A DNA stretch of 64,000 bases from Berberis thunbergii (lineage: Eukaryota; Streptophyta; Magnoliopsida; Ranunculales; Berberidaceae). The stretch spans positions 658,329 to 722,328 of the forward strand of contig QNQO01000502.1 of assembly GCA_003290165.1 (NCBI GenBank), given 5' to 3'. Below, piece after piece: positions 47,201 through 59,096 of this stretch. The first letter of the stretch is position 1; the number at the start of each line of letters is the position of its first letter. The position numbers were made by a program, and so were the translations under genes. The notes under the pieces were generated by a model. It was not told the origin of the DNA. It worked only from the letters and a program-made list of their open reading frames with translations, and searched no databases.

Positions 47201-48990
47201 TCTTTTCTATTTTGCATGACTTTACTAAAATAATCATAACTTGCTCATTTCAAAACATTTTCAATTGATTCAAGTTTTGTTTATTAGATAACTGAGAGTA
47301 CTACAATGTTTGTGTTTCGATCAACTTGAGAATCGGTATTGATCAAGAACATAAGTTGACCGAAAATCATGAACATTATCCCATTTTTATTTTTCAGACA
47401 GATTTGCGCGATTTTAGTAAAATGACCATAACTTGCTCATTTCAAAACATTTTCAAGTGATTCAAGTTGTGTTTATTAGATAACTCAGAGTACTACAACT
47501 TTTGTGTTTTATAAGCTTGAGAATCGGTCTCTTATGAGGGTTTAAATTGTTTCGAAATTTATCATGTTTTTCGTTTTTTCAGTTTGAGTTTGGATTTGTT
47601 TATGTTAAGTTATTCATATTTATTGAATTTGGGTTTAAGGGTTTCAACTTTAAGGAGATTTTGAGAGTTTTCGAGGAAGAGAGATGAGATTTGAGTATGG
47701 GGAGAAATTTGGAAGAGATTTCGAATGGACGAGGGAGGGAGAAACCATTGTAGATTTGAATGGTGAGGGGAAAAAAATAGAGTTTTTGTTTATATAGGTT
47801 GTGTGGGAGAGTAGAATGGTGTGAGCGAGAGGAATTGGTGATGCGAGGTAGGCGTTGCCTTATTTTTCGGTTCCATGTTCTCAATAAGCGGAGACTATCC
47901 CACATCACATCTTCTATTGTCCCACACCACCAAATTTTTTTTTTACCTACTAACCTACACCACCATAAACACTATTTTTGTTGAAGAAAACAATCGATGT
48001 CGACGAATTTAGGGCGAAAACCCTACTTCCCCTTACATTGACATCTCTTTTTTCCCTAATTGTCATCAACCGTCGTCTTCTCTCTCCCACCCAACCTCGC
48101 CATAATGTAGTCGTCAACTGCACCGCTTGTCCCTTTCACACTAACCCGTCAATTTGGGATCCAATTCGGGATTTTCCTTGGGAGGTATCGGGAAGGAATT
48201 GGAATATAATAATATCGATTCATATTCATACAGAAGAATATCTATAGATTCAAACGTGTGCCTATGGAAGAGAATAAAAAACAGAGCAAAAGAAAATAGA
48301 TAAAATAGAAAAAAGTAATTTTTCCCACCGCCCTTGCAGCACCATATCGATGATAGGTTCCCCACTCGCAACGATATGCGCGAGGTCAAAATAATTTAGC
48401 CCTCACTACGACACCTGCGAGTAGAAAACTCGCCTTCACAGCGGACCATGCGAGTAAAAGACTTACATTCCTTACAAAGCGAGTGGGAGAATTACATTAG
48501 CATGATCTTTTGCTGGACAGATTTGAGTGATTTTAGCAAATTGATCATCGCTTGCTCAATTCACAACATTTTTAACTAATTCAAAATTATTTTGTAAGAT
48601 AACTCAGAGTACTATGTTTGTTTTCATAATCTATCACTGAGGTATAAATTGGCCCAAAGTCAGGAAGTACCATGTTTTCGTTGTTGGATAGATTTGAGTG
48701 ATTTTAGTAAAATGGTCATAACTTACTCAATTCACAACATTTTACTGATTTAAATTCTTTTGTAGAGTCCTTCTCAATTGAGGATATAAATTGGCCTAAA
48801 GTTACATTATCATGCTTTATTTGCTGGACAAATTTGAATGATTGTAGTAAAATGACCATAATTTACTCAATTCAAAACATTTTTAACTCATTCAAATTGT
48901 ATTAATTAGATAACTAAAAGTAGTACAATTTTAATGTTTTGATGAGCTTGAGAATTGGTCTTAATTGGGCGTATAAATTGGCCCAAAGTC
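47110..48990. repeat. Degenerate repeat array of unknown type
   Basis: A unit containing CATAACTTGCTCATTTCAAA, ACATTTTCAA and ATTAGATAACTCAGAGTACT occurs near 47232, 47425, 48545, 48715 and 48858, at spacings of roughly 190, 1120, 170 and 145 bp. Separately TTTTTCGGTTCCATGTTCTC recurs at 47128 and 47862. The outer limits and any terminal repeats were not resolved; probably a decayed transposon with internal repeats. Confidence 0.6.
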
Positions 48991-49537
48991 AGGACAATAC
49001 CTTGTTTTCAGGGACAATACCCCTCATTTTGTTTGAATGAGAATAGTTACGAACGGGGAAGAAGATGATTTCAATTAGGGAAAAATTGTTGAGAGAGAGC
49101 GACGGTTGTGGGAGTGGGCGACTTAATCGAGTGGAAGGGAAGAAGATGAATTTGGGAGAGAGAGGGAGAGTTTTTGCAAGTTTAAATTTGGTGGTGTGGG
49201 ATAGAAAGGGAGAGAAAAAAAAATTAGGTGTTGGTGTGACAGTAGAAGATGTGGTTTCAAATAGTCGATGCCTTCTCAATAAGATGTGAAATACTTTAAA
49301 TCAGGCATTTGTTTTTACCTTTTTCCATTTAAAAAAAAAGTGATGTTATTAATAATTTTTACACTTCAAGACGACTAGTAAGCACGGGGTTGCTAAAAAA
49401 AAAATTTAATCTATACACTTCATTTAGATTTGTTGCTACATCACATATCAATTACCTTCTTTAATCATTTTTAAGTGGCACTTTGACGAAAATGTTTATA
49501 ACATGGAAAGTTACAATTTGTAAGTAAGTGGTACTTA
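48991..49537. other. Unassigned intergenic DNA
   Basis: No gene recognised; a purine-rich stretch (49075-49225) accounts for the open frames seen there. Confidence 0.4.
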
Positions 49538-49839
49538 GGGTGTGTTTGGTTGCATGAAATTCAATGTCATGAAAATATTCTTATATTTTAGGTTAAATTG
49601 ATATATCACTTCACATCTACAATTTGAATTCTATTTAATTTTGTGATCAATGGTAGGAATGAAAGTCTTATTAACATGGGAATTTCACTCCTTGATCATT
49701 CAAGGCATGTGATTCTCATGTTCATGAGACTTTCATTCTCACAGTTATAATAAAATCAAATAGTGAATGCGAAGTTATACCTCAAATTAATTTAAAATAT
49801 ATGAATCCACTCATGGATTTCATGCAACCAAACACACCA
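49538..49839. mobile_element. Tourist-like MITE (PIF/Harbinger type)
   Basis: Terminal inverted repeat GGGTGTGTTTGGTTGCATGA at the left and its near-complement TCATGCAACCAAACACACCA-type end at the right, flanked by the 3-bp duplication TTA (49535-49537 and 49840-49842). Length 302 bp; no coding capacity. Confidence 0.88.
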
Positions 49840-49842
49840 TTA

Positions 49843-51538
49843 AATGAAAACCTTGATAACGTACTAAGTTATTTTGATATGTATTTATATAAAACGCTAA
49901 AAATGGGATTTGATAAGTTGTTTCCATATACAAAAGCAAAAATCCCTTTTGAAACGTTTTGTATTAACTACCTTCACAAGGCTTAATGGATATTTGAATA
50001 CAAGTTTTTTTTTCTACTTTTTCTTTTCAAGTAATCAATTGTTTACGAACATGTAGTCTTCACAATACAAACAAGAATGATTATTTCACACATTTACTCA
50101 ATGTATTGAACACTAATCCTTAAAAGGGAGATTTTCGTTTTTAAAACAATATCTTTTGAGTAATTCTCTGAAATGGTTATGGGTATTTCAAAACGTCTAG
50201 ACCTATTAAACTACACCTTAAAAATTGAACTCTAAAGTTAGATGTACTAGGTTTTAATTTTTCCCTTGTTAAAATATACCTAATATTCAATACAAAGGAT
50301 TACAAAAAGATATTACAGAAATTGCAAGGTCATGAGTCTTCTTATTGAGGTTTCTGGGATATAATTACAGTACCAGTTTGGATGAAATGAAAGCAATGTC
50401 TTAATATTACATATAATGGGTCGCCAGTTTGGATGAAATGAAAGCAATGTCTTAGTATGCGGGATGGAGCAAAGAGCACTTGAGTCCTCTGAGCAAAAAA
50501 TCGATGTGCTATGTTTAATTGGATTCACTTAAAAGAGAGATCGAATGATGCAATTTTTTTCAGAGAATTAGTATATTACTCAAAAATTAACACACCAAGA
50601 GTAATTTACATATTAATGATTTCCAATTGTAGTCTTAACATTCAATTTGGTTAGTAAAGATCTCAAAATTGAAACTATTTATAGAACCGGCACGAAGACC
50701 ATATTTAGCAAACAATGTTTTTTTTTTTTTTTTTTTTTTTTTTTGTCTAGATGAAGTAATTTTTTTTGTTATGATAAGAAATTAGAAAAATAAAAAAATA
50801 AAAAAAACATTTATAATTTTGATTTTTCTAAATGACCATCAAGTACAAGGGTTATATGCTAAGAATTTAAATGATGTAGGGGTATATTAAGAAAAGAGGA
50901 GGCAAATGTCTAGGCCATGAAGAACAGAAGAGAAGCACAGCACTTGGTTGTCCTCCTTTGTCTTCGCAGTTCTGTAGGCAAAACGGTTTTCTCTCCTGAC
51001 TTTTCCCTCTATCCATCCAACCTTACCAAATCAATCCTCTCCTTTCCCTTCCCATCTATGATTCTGATTCTAAGGAAGAACCCCATTGTTCACAAATTTC
51101 AAACAATACCTGCAACAAAATGTTGAGCAAAACAATGGATCCCATTGTAAATCGTTGATCTTATCAGGTTTGCAACAATGGGTTATCTTTATATCTCAAT
51201 TTCAAAGTCTGGGTATGGATCCTCTTCCACCATTTTATAGGGAAATGTTGGATTTTAAGTACCATATATGTAATTGCACTTCTTTCTTTGTGGTGTGGTT
51301 CTTGCCATGCATTTAGACCATAGATCTTATTTATGATGCTGTTCATGTTTACTACATTGGTTTTTTTTTTTTTTTATAATTTGTTAAAATGTGGATTGGA
51401 ATTGGTGTTGGTTTGTTGAAATATGTGGATGAAGAATTTTAATAGGGTGTTTTTTAATGATTAGTTTTTGTTAGGATCAGTTAGTGGGCAATCAGCATTG
51501 TCGCCCACTATAAGGAATCACATATAACATTAGCAACA
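49843..51538. other. Fimbrin upstream region with a 51-bp-period direct repeat
   Basis: CCAGTTTGGATGAAATGAAA (plus GCAATGTCTTA) occurs at 50373 and 50424. A T-run of about 25 occurs at 50719-50743. The CT-rich sequence at 50940-51050 may be the fimbrin leader, possibly with a leader intron, but no splice sites were fixed. Confidence 0.45.
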
Positions 51539-54500
51539 ATGTCGACGATGTCTGGATTTGTGGGTGTTGTGGTTTCTGATCAATGGCTTCAGAGCCAGTT
51601 CACTCAGGTTGAGCTGCGTATGCTTAAATCGAAGGCAAGTATCAGGATCCTCTTCTTAGTCCCTTCATTTGCAAAAAAAATTTCATCCATTTTGGTGAAT
51701 GTGCTTATTAGTTGCGATAATTGTATTTTATTTTGAAATGAGATATCTATTTGGTTAGCATTTGCCGGGTTGAGGTGATTTAGGGATTATGTGCTCTCTC
51801 TCTCTTCTTCTTCTTTTTCAGTTTATTTCACTCAGAACTCAATGCCAAAATGGTAGAGTCACAGTAGGAGATTTGCCACCTGTAATGGCAAAGATGAAAG
51901 CTTTGCAGGAGATGTTCACTGAGGAGGAGATAAGAAAAATTTTGGGTGAGGCAACTTCAGACATGTCCGAAGAGATCGACTTTGAAGCTTACCTTCGAGT
52001 GAGTCTCCCTGCCTTAGTTTGGTTTTTGTCATACAAAATGAATAAAGTATGTTTATGAATGAACCAAATGTTATGGACAGGCTTATTTAAACTTGCAAGC
52101 CCAAGCAACAGCAAAAAGGGGTGACGACTCAAAGACATCCTCAACATTTCTTAAGGCGATAACAACCACCCTTTTACATACAATTGATACCTCGGAAAAG
52201 TCTTCTTATGTTGCCCACATTAACAGCTACCTTGGAGAAGACCGCTTCCTGAAGAAATATCTCCCATTGGATCCAGCGACAGATGATCTTTTCAACCTTG
52301 TGAAAGATGGTGTCCTTCTCTGGTACTAGTTTTATGTTCATGTTACTATACTTAATTATAATAGAAGTAGGTAATAATGTGCAACTGCCCTTTTTCGCGT
52401 TCAACGCCTATGTGCAGTAAACTGATCAATGTTGCTGTGCCGGGAACTATTGATGAGCGAGCCATCAACACCAAACGGATAATTAACCCGTGGGAAAGGA
52501 ATGAGAACCATACCCTTTGTCTCAACTCTGCAAAGGCTATTGGATGCACTGTGGTTAACATTGGAACACAGGATTTGGTTGAAGCAAGGGTGAGCCAAGG
52601 CCAATTTTTCAAATACTAAATTGAGTTTTATTTAATGTCATTTTCTTATTGATTCGGTTGCCTTTAAACTAACTATATTTGTTTTGTAGCCACATCTGGT
52701 ACTTGGGTTGATTTCTCAGATTATTAAGGTGAGCACTACAATTTTTTTTCATTGATTTTGCTTCAAAGCTTCTGAAGACACGAAACTGGAATGACAATTA
52801 TTACAAAAAATTTATTGTTTGTTATATAATACTTACTTGAGAGAGATTGAACATTGACATTTGTTTTATGTTTCATCTATTTGCGCTGATATTTACATGT
52901 GAACACAATGTTAGATCCAACTGTTAGCGGATCTCAACTTAAAGAAGACACCTCAATTGGTTGAACTGGTGGATGATAGCAAGGTCCTAATGATTAAACC
53001 TTACTGTTGTGCATAGACTCATTAAGCAGTTACTATCTAAAAATACTTATTGTGTGCATCTTCCATGCTCACATGGAATTTGCAGGATGTGGAGGAGCTC
53101 ATGGGTTTAGCCCCAGAAAAGTTACTGCTCAAATGGATGAATTTTCATCTAAACAAAGCAGGCTACAAGAAACCAATTACAAATTTTTCTACAGATGTAA
53201 AGGTAAGAGGGTAGTGTACCTTCAAACCCCTGATTGTCCTGTGCAAACTTACACGCCAAAAAACAGAAAAAAGTTGATCAGTTAGAGCATGTCCCTTTTT
53301 ATGAATAGTTTGCAGAATTTATTATATTTTATTTTCGGTAAGCTTATTGATTCCACTTGTAAGACATAAATTAGGATATACGGGCAGCTAATTTGTCTTA
53401 GTCAAAGGTAGGATAGCATTTACCTCTGGAAGGGCACAAATCCACTTCAAATTGAGAAAAATGATCACAATATGCAGAACAAGCAGGAGTGAAGCTTAAT
53501 TTATCGGAACCTTAAAGAATCATCCCGTGCCCCTTCTGCATCTTACTCCTTTTTACAGTTTTTACAACTGGGTACTTACTAAATGCTTTCGCCAAAGTTG
53601 TTTCCCAAGTTACTTCTCAAGCAGGGACTTGCTTATTTATTTGAATCCCTGGTAATTTGCAAAAGTTGCAAATCATAGAAGATAAGGATGAAATGTTTTC
53701 TATGCTGCCAAAAGGTTCTTCCAGCCTTTATAGACAAAACGTGCCTGTTTCCGTTTCAAATTATATTCTCTCTTACTCTCTCTTTTCATCAAAAATCAGT
53801 TTATGTCAAATGCTTCTGATGGCGCCACCCCTACACAAGGTCATATGTAATTCATCAAGGGATATGTTTACCATGCCATTTTAGCTAAATACGCTTCTTG
53901 AATAGTTCATAATTAGCAGCTTCCCTACGATGACATTAAATATTCACTTTCAGGATGGAGAAGCATATGCTTACCTGCTTAATGTTCTTGCTCCGGAACA
54001 TTGTAGCCCAGCTACTTTAGATACTAAGGATCCTACTCAAAGGGCAGAATTGATCCTTCAGCATGCAGAGAGAATGAATTGCAAAAGATACATATCTCCA
54101 AAAGATATCATTGAGGGGTCATCAAATTTGAATCTTGCATTCGTTGCTCACATATTCCATCACAGGTAAGAAAATGCATACTTCTCTAGGCACGGCAGAT
54201 GTAGAAATTATGCCTTCAACTTGTCTTCTATATGCCTACCTCCTTAAATGTGATTATCAAGTGTACACCAATTTTAAAATCTTTTCATGATTATGGCCTA
54301 TGGAGTGAAAATTTTCAAGCAAGATGATTCATAGAGAAGTGTCCCTCAGCTTATCTCGATGAAGGTTCTACGCAGAGGTGTCATGATGACACTATCACAG
54401 TTTTGTATGATTCTGTGTGTGGTGGTGCTTTAGGCTATGGAGCTTTCTCAATAAAGGTTGGGATTATGGATGCTAATGGAGTACTTCTTATGCAGGAATG

Positions 54501-56530
54501 GCCTGTCAGTGGATAGTAACAAGATGTCTTTTGCCGAGATGATGCCAGATGATGAACAAGTATCAAGAGAAGAGCGTTGTTTCCGATTGTGGATCAACAG
54601 TCTTGGAATTACTACTTATGTAAATAATGTGTTTGAGGATGTCAGAAATGGGTGAGCTTCATTGTCTGCGTGTTAAAGTTTGTTGCATCTGCATATTTTT
54701 GCTTGACACGTCTTTCTTATATTTGCAGATGGGTTCTATTACAATGTCTTGACAAGGTTTCCCCAGGAATAGTCAACTGGAAGCATGCGTCAAAGCCTCC
54801 CATTAAGATGCCATTCAGAAAAGTAGAAAATTGCAATGAAGTCATAAGAATTGGGAAGCAATTGAAATTCTCTTTAGTGAATGTAGCTGGAAATGATTTT
54901 GTACAAGGAAATAAGAAGCTCATACTAGGTGAGTTTTTCGCATCTCTACTATTATTATTAAAAACCAATTTCACGAAATAAGCTAGCTCATCTCTACTTG
55001 TTGAGTTATCAAAACACCTTCGTGAACTAAAACTCAGGATCTCCTCTCTTTAGGTTTTTAAACTATTTGACAGTATGAATCTAATTCTGTTCTTGAAGCT
55101 GTTTATTTCTTATGTAATGAAAATGCATTCTAGAAATTCGGTCTAACTTTATTGAAGTACAATTTTTGTTTCAAATTAAGCTGAATAACTTGGTTTTGTT
55201 TCAGCATTTTTGTGGCAGTTGATGAGGTTTAATATGCTTCAACTCTTGAAGAACCTAAGGTTCCACTCCCAGAAAAAGGAAATGACAGATGCAGATATTA
55301 TCAATTGGGCAAATAGTAAAGTGGCTAGCACAGGAAGAACTAGTCAAATGGAGAGTTTCAAGGTATCGAAACTAAATACTTTTAATTATCTTCAGATTGT
55401 AAACCTTTATGTGGTTCTGATTACAATTACAAATTATGTTTAGGATAAAAACCTATCAAATGGAATTTTCTTCCTCGAGCTTCTGAGTTCAGTGGAACCA
55501 AGGGTTGTCAACTGGAACCTTGTCACAAAGGGTGAAACTGGTAGGTTTCTTCCAATCGAGATAATTTCAAATTCATCACATGTTACTTGGCAATCAGTTG
55601 CTCTAACGAGAAATGTTGTATGGACGACTTTCTCACATTTTAAGATTTTGTATACAAAGATTACTTGATTTTATACGTAGAGTACTTGAATTATACATCT
55701 TACTTTCGTTGATCATCAACATGGCAGATGAGGAAAAGAAACTGAATGCAACATATATAATCAGCGTGGCTAGAAAGCTTGGTTGTTCAATTTTCTTGTT
55801 GCCCGAGGACATAATGGAGGTAAGACTATTTTGGCATTCTGTATGTGTTTTATTTGTCTCAACCATCATATATGTTCCGTTAACTTACCTTACAGTGTGT
55901 GAATTTGAAGGATAATTGCTGCAAAACCCCATTGGGTTCCTCTTGACTTGCATTATATGAAATGATGTTACTAGTTCCTGGACACCTTTTCCATATTGCA
56001 ATGCTTTTACTTAATGAGAAAAGGAAATTGTTTTTGTTCATGAACACTGCCAAGCTCATTTTAAGTAAATTTGGTCTTGCTATACACTACGATCCCAGAA
56101 CAGATGTAACTTGTCAGTGACAAGCTCATTTTATGTAAATTTGGTCATGCTATACACTACGATCCCAGAACAGATGTAACTTGTCAGTGACAAGCTCATT
56201 TTATGTAAATTTGGTCATGCTATACACTACGATCCCTGAACAGATGTAACTTGCCAGTGATGGTTAAACTTATGCTGTTTTGCTACATGCCAGGTAAACC
56301 AAAAGATGATCCTCACTCTAACAGCCAGCATTATGTATTGGAGTCTACAGCAACCAGTGGAGGAGTCAGAGTCGACCCCATTAACTTCAGAGGCTGCGTC
56401 ACAGCGATCCTCTACAGTTGGGGAAGACACAAGTGTTGCAAGCCAAACAAGTGATGTCTTGGCTATCGACGAAGCAATCTCCGTAATTGCATCAGAAGTT
56501 GAGAATTTGGAAACAACTCCTAAAGAATAG
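51539..56530 (+). CDS. Fimbrin (actin-bundling protein), 14 exons, 687 residues
   Basis: Exons: 51539-51634, 51822-51998, 52081-52322, 52418-52589, 52690-52728, 52915-52983, 53086-53202, 53954-54165, 54496-54651, 54729-54928, 55205-55362, 55444-55540, 55728-55819, 56294-56530; phases close to 687 residues, the normal plant fimbrin length. After an EF-hand-like head ([20 protein letters not shown]) come four calponin-homology domains: [157 protein letters not shown] Ser/Thr-rich acidic tail of about 60 residues ends the protein. Fimbrins cross-link actin filaments in tip-growing and other cells. Intron 1 has a GC donor (GCAAGT). A second in-frame ATG at 51548 is an alternative start. Confidence 0.96.
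56051..56260 (+). repeat. 70-bp unit repeated exactly three times in fimbrin intron 13
   Basis: CAAGCTCATTTTATGTAAAT starts copies at 56051, 56121 and 56191, each exactly 70 bp long and ending TTGTCAGTGA or TTGCCAGTGA. Copies 2 and 3 are nearly identical. The array ends 33 bp before exon 14. Confidence 0.95.
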
Positions 56531-56850
56531 TCAGATATCTGCTGCCTGTATAAAATCTTATTTATGATTGCAAAAAGAAAAAGAAAAGAAATCAAAATTT
56601 GTATCAATTATAATCAGTAGATGATAATTCATTGTTGTTATGTCAATAGTTCCTCTAATACCATGTAAAAAATTCTTCATCCGACTTCTTTTTACCTTTA
56701 ACTACAGAAAGATTTAGAACGATCGGAGCACTTCTTTTCCTTCACTCACGTAAATAGACCTTCTGAGTCATTTACCAAGGTTCGGATAATGGTACCTTTT
56801 GATGATGAGGTACACAAGAAATTTTAATTCAGGAATTTTCCTGTTTTTCT
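56531..56850. other. Fimbrin 3' region
   Basis: 3'-UTR-like sequence after the TAG at 56528-56530; nothing else seen. Confidence 0.5.
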
Positions 56851-56854
56851 TTAA

Positions 56855-56965
56855 AACCCCTTGATCCCTCCCACCCTAATACCGTGAAGAGGGTTCGAAC
56901 ACGGGATTTTTAATACCATCCGCTACAAGCCTACTAGCTGAGCTAGTATCCTATTGGTAAGAATT
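56855..56965 (-). mobile_element. tRNA-derived SINE (minus)
   Basis: On the minus strand, A-box ACTAGCTCAGCTAGTAGGC (56949-56931) and B-box GTGTTCGAACCCTC (56903-56890) at tRNA spacing, followed by unrelated sequence. No cloverleaf closing stem; therefore a SINE head and not a tRNA gene. Confidence 0.6.
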
Positions 56966-57229
56966 TGCCTTTCAGTTGAATCAATTTGTTTAGTTTACAG
57001 TTAATATCCAAAAGACCCTATTTTCAAGTCAACATAAGTAGAAAATGACTATTTTAATTAGTCATTCTTGAAACTCAGCCACATCATCTAAGTTAACTAG
57101 AAAAAATGACAATTTATTTTTTTGATTTTAAAAACTACTTCGATCAAGTCGACTAATATTTGGTTTTCTTTCTATTTATCTTAAATTCTAATTTTGTCCC
57201 CTTTAATATTTATTTTTCTTCCATTTTTA

Positions 57230-58560
57230 TTCTCCCTTCTCTCGTTCTATATTTTCCCTCTTCTTCAAGGTACAACCGGCAACCATCAGCCATCACCGTG
57301 TCAAATGCATAATAATTTCTTGTTTTTATGTAAACTGTTGGAGTGCAACCAAAGTTGTTGTATATTAGTACAACATGTACCACCTCATGTTCTCACTAAT
57401 TAAGAGTATCACCACCACCGGCCAAATTCATCATCGTTCCTCCTTTCAAATCCGACAACACCTCCACCAGGTTGTGTTTTCACGTTCACCACCGTAGTGC
57501 TACCTAAGTTGTAGTTTAACCAAGTGGAACCGAAGTTGTAATTCAAGTAGTGCAACACCACCTCCCCCGCTCCTCTTTAATTAAGGCACCACCATTGAAC
57601 ATGTCAACCAACAACACCTCCACCAGCTCGTGTTTTCATGTTCAACATCGCAGTGCAATCCAAGTTGCAGTTTAACCAGGAGGATATGGATCATTGGACC
57701 CTGTAAGCTGGCAGAATCATCATTGAAAATCCACTGGAGGTCTGATCTTGACCCAATAGCAACTTTGTACTAAGCGTTCAAAAAAATGTCACAAAGAGTA
57801 TAACTCGGTAAAGTGCACTAATAGTAGAGCTAATAGCTCAAGTATGTAGTTGAGCAATAAGCTCAAGTGGAGTTGTAGTGTGTGATAGTAGTGTCAAGTG
57901 TTTCAGTCTTCTTGTATGTAATAGTGAACTTGAGGCACTAAGTTCAAGTGTTCAACCAAGTGCAACCTAAGTTGCAATTCAACCATTGCAACATCCATCA
58001 CCTCCTCCTCTAATTAAGGGCACCACCAGTCACCACTACTGCCAGCCAATCACTAATACTACCGGCCAAATCAACCATAGTTTCTTCTTCAAATCAAATA
58101 ACACCTCCACTAGCTCGTGTCAGATCTACCATCAGCTCATGTTTTCATGCTCTCTGCCAAAGTGCATTAAGTCGTAGTTTAACTACGGTGCAACCTGAGT
58201 AGCTAGGAATTCAACTAGTGCAACATCTATCATCTCTTCCTATCAGCTCTAATTAAGGGCATCACAGTTGGGTGGATAAACCACAGTTTTCCTTTCAAAT
58301 CTAACAACACCTTCACCAGCTCGAGTTTTCTTGTTTTAAAGTTTACCGCCGTAGTGCAATCTAATTTGCAATGCCAAAGTTTTTTTGTTGATTATCCCAT
58401 TCTGTTACGAGCGAGGTTTGCCCCCACAGACCACCACCTCCACCTCCTATGTTCAAATCCACCACCACCACCTATTTCGTTCAGATCCACCATAATTTCT
58501 CCCTGCAATGCAACCTAAGTTGCTTGCACAAGGGTATATAATTTTCAGGTTGGTCAAATT
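57230..58560. repeat. Degenerate tandem-like repeat array
   Basis: A theme of about 170-240 bp recurs at least five times: AACACCTCCACCAGCTCGTG, then TTTTCATGTTCA, then AGTGCAACCTAAGTTG and TAATTAAGGGCACCAC. Copies are strongly diverged and partly scrambled. No long open frame is shared by copies, so it does not look coding. Confidence 0.65.
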
Positions 58561-59096
58561 CAAGGAGTTTCTAGGCAATAATAAATAATAACTATGATTT
58601 TTCAGATAACCATGATCTAATTGCAGTAAGAATTGTACAATTCACTCGAGAATTAAGCCCTAGTGCTTTATTTTTTAGGTTGGTTAACTCAGTTTCTAGA
58701 CAATAACATAATAATTGTCCTTTATAAGATAACCATGATCTAATTACAAGGAGTTTGAGCAATTGTATACGTTTGTGAGTCCATTTTTAAGATTCTTCAA
58801 TGTGGAGTAAATTGAAGCTAAAGGGGGCAAGGGATGTATTAAAATTAAATAAAATAAAAATGTTAAATACGGGCACAGAAAGACTTCCAAAGTATGATGG
58901 TACAACCTTCAGATAAAACAATGAATAATTTCACCCACGTAAAACTGTTCAAACAATCATCTTCTATCCTTCCTACTTCACCATGAATGTCAGGCAAGAC
59001 TATCGTAAAACAAGACAAACTTGAAATTTACATTTCACAAATTTTTTTCTTTTTTTCACCCCTATTTATGTTGTTTTTATGGGTTAAATCAATAAA
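58561..59096. other. 3' side of the ankyrin/BTB gene
   Basis: A further diverged pair of segments (AGATAACCATGATCTAATT at 58602 and 58727). Otherwise 3'-UTR-like on the minus strand. Confidence 0.45.

Noticed and set aside
49065..49289. Plus and minus frames in purine-rich DNA
   Set aside because: Composition-driven open frames without family features.
56051..56260. CRISPR-like array
   Set aside because: Direct tandem copies without unique spacers, inside a plant intron.
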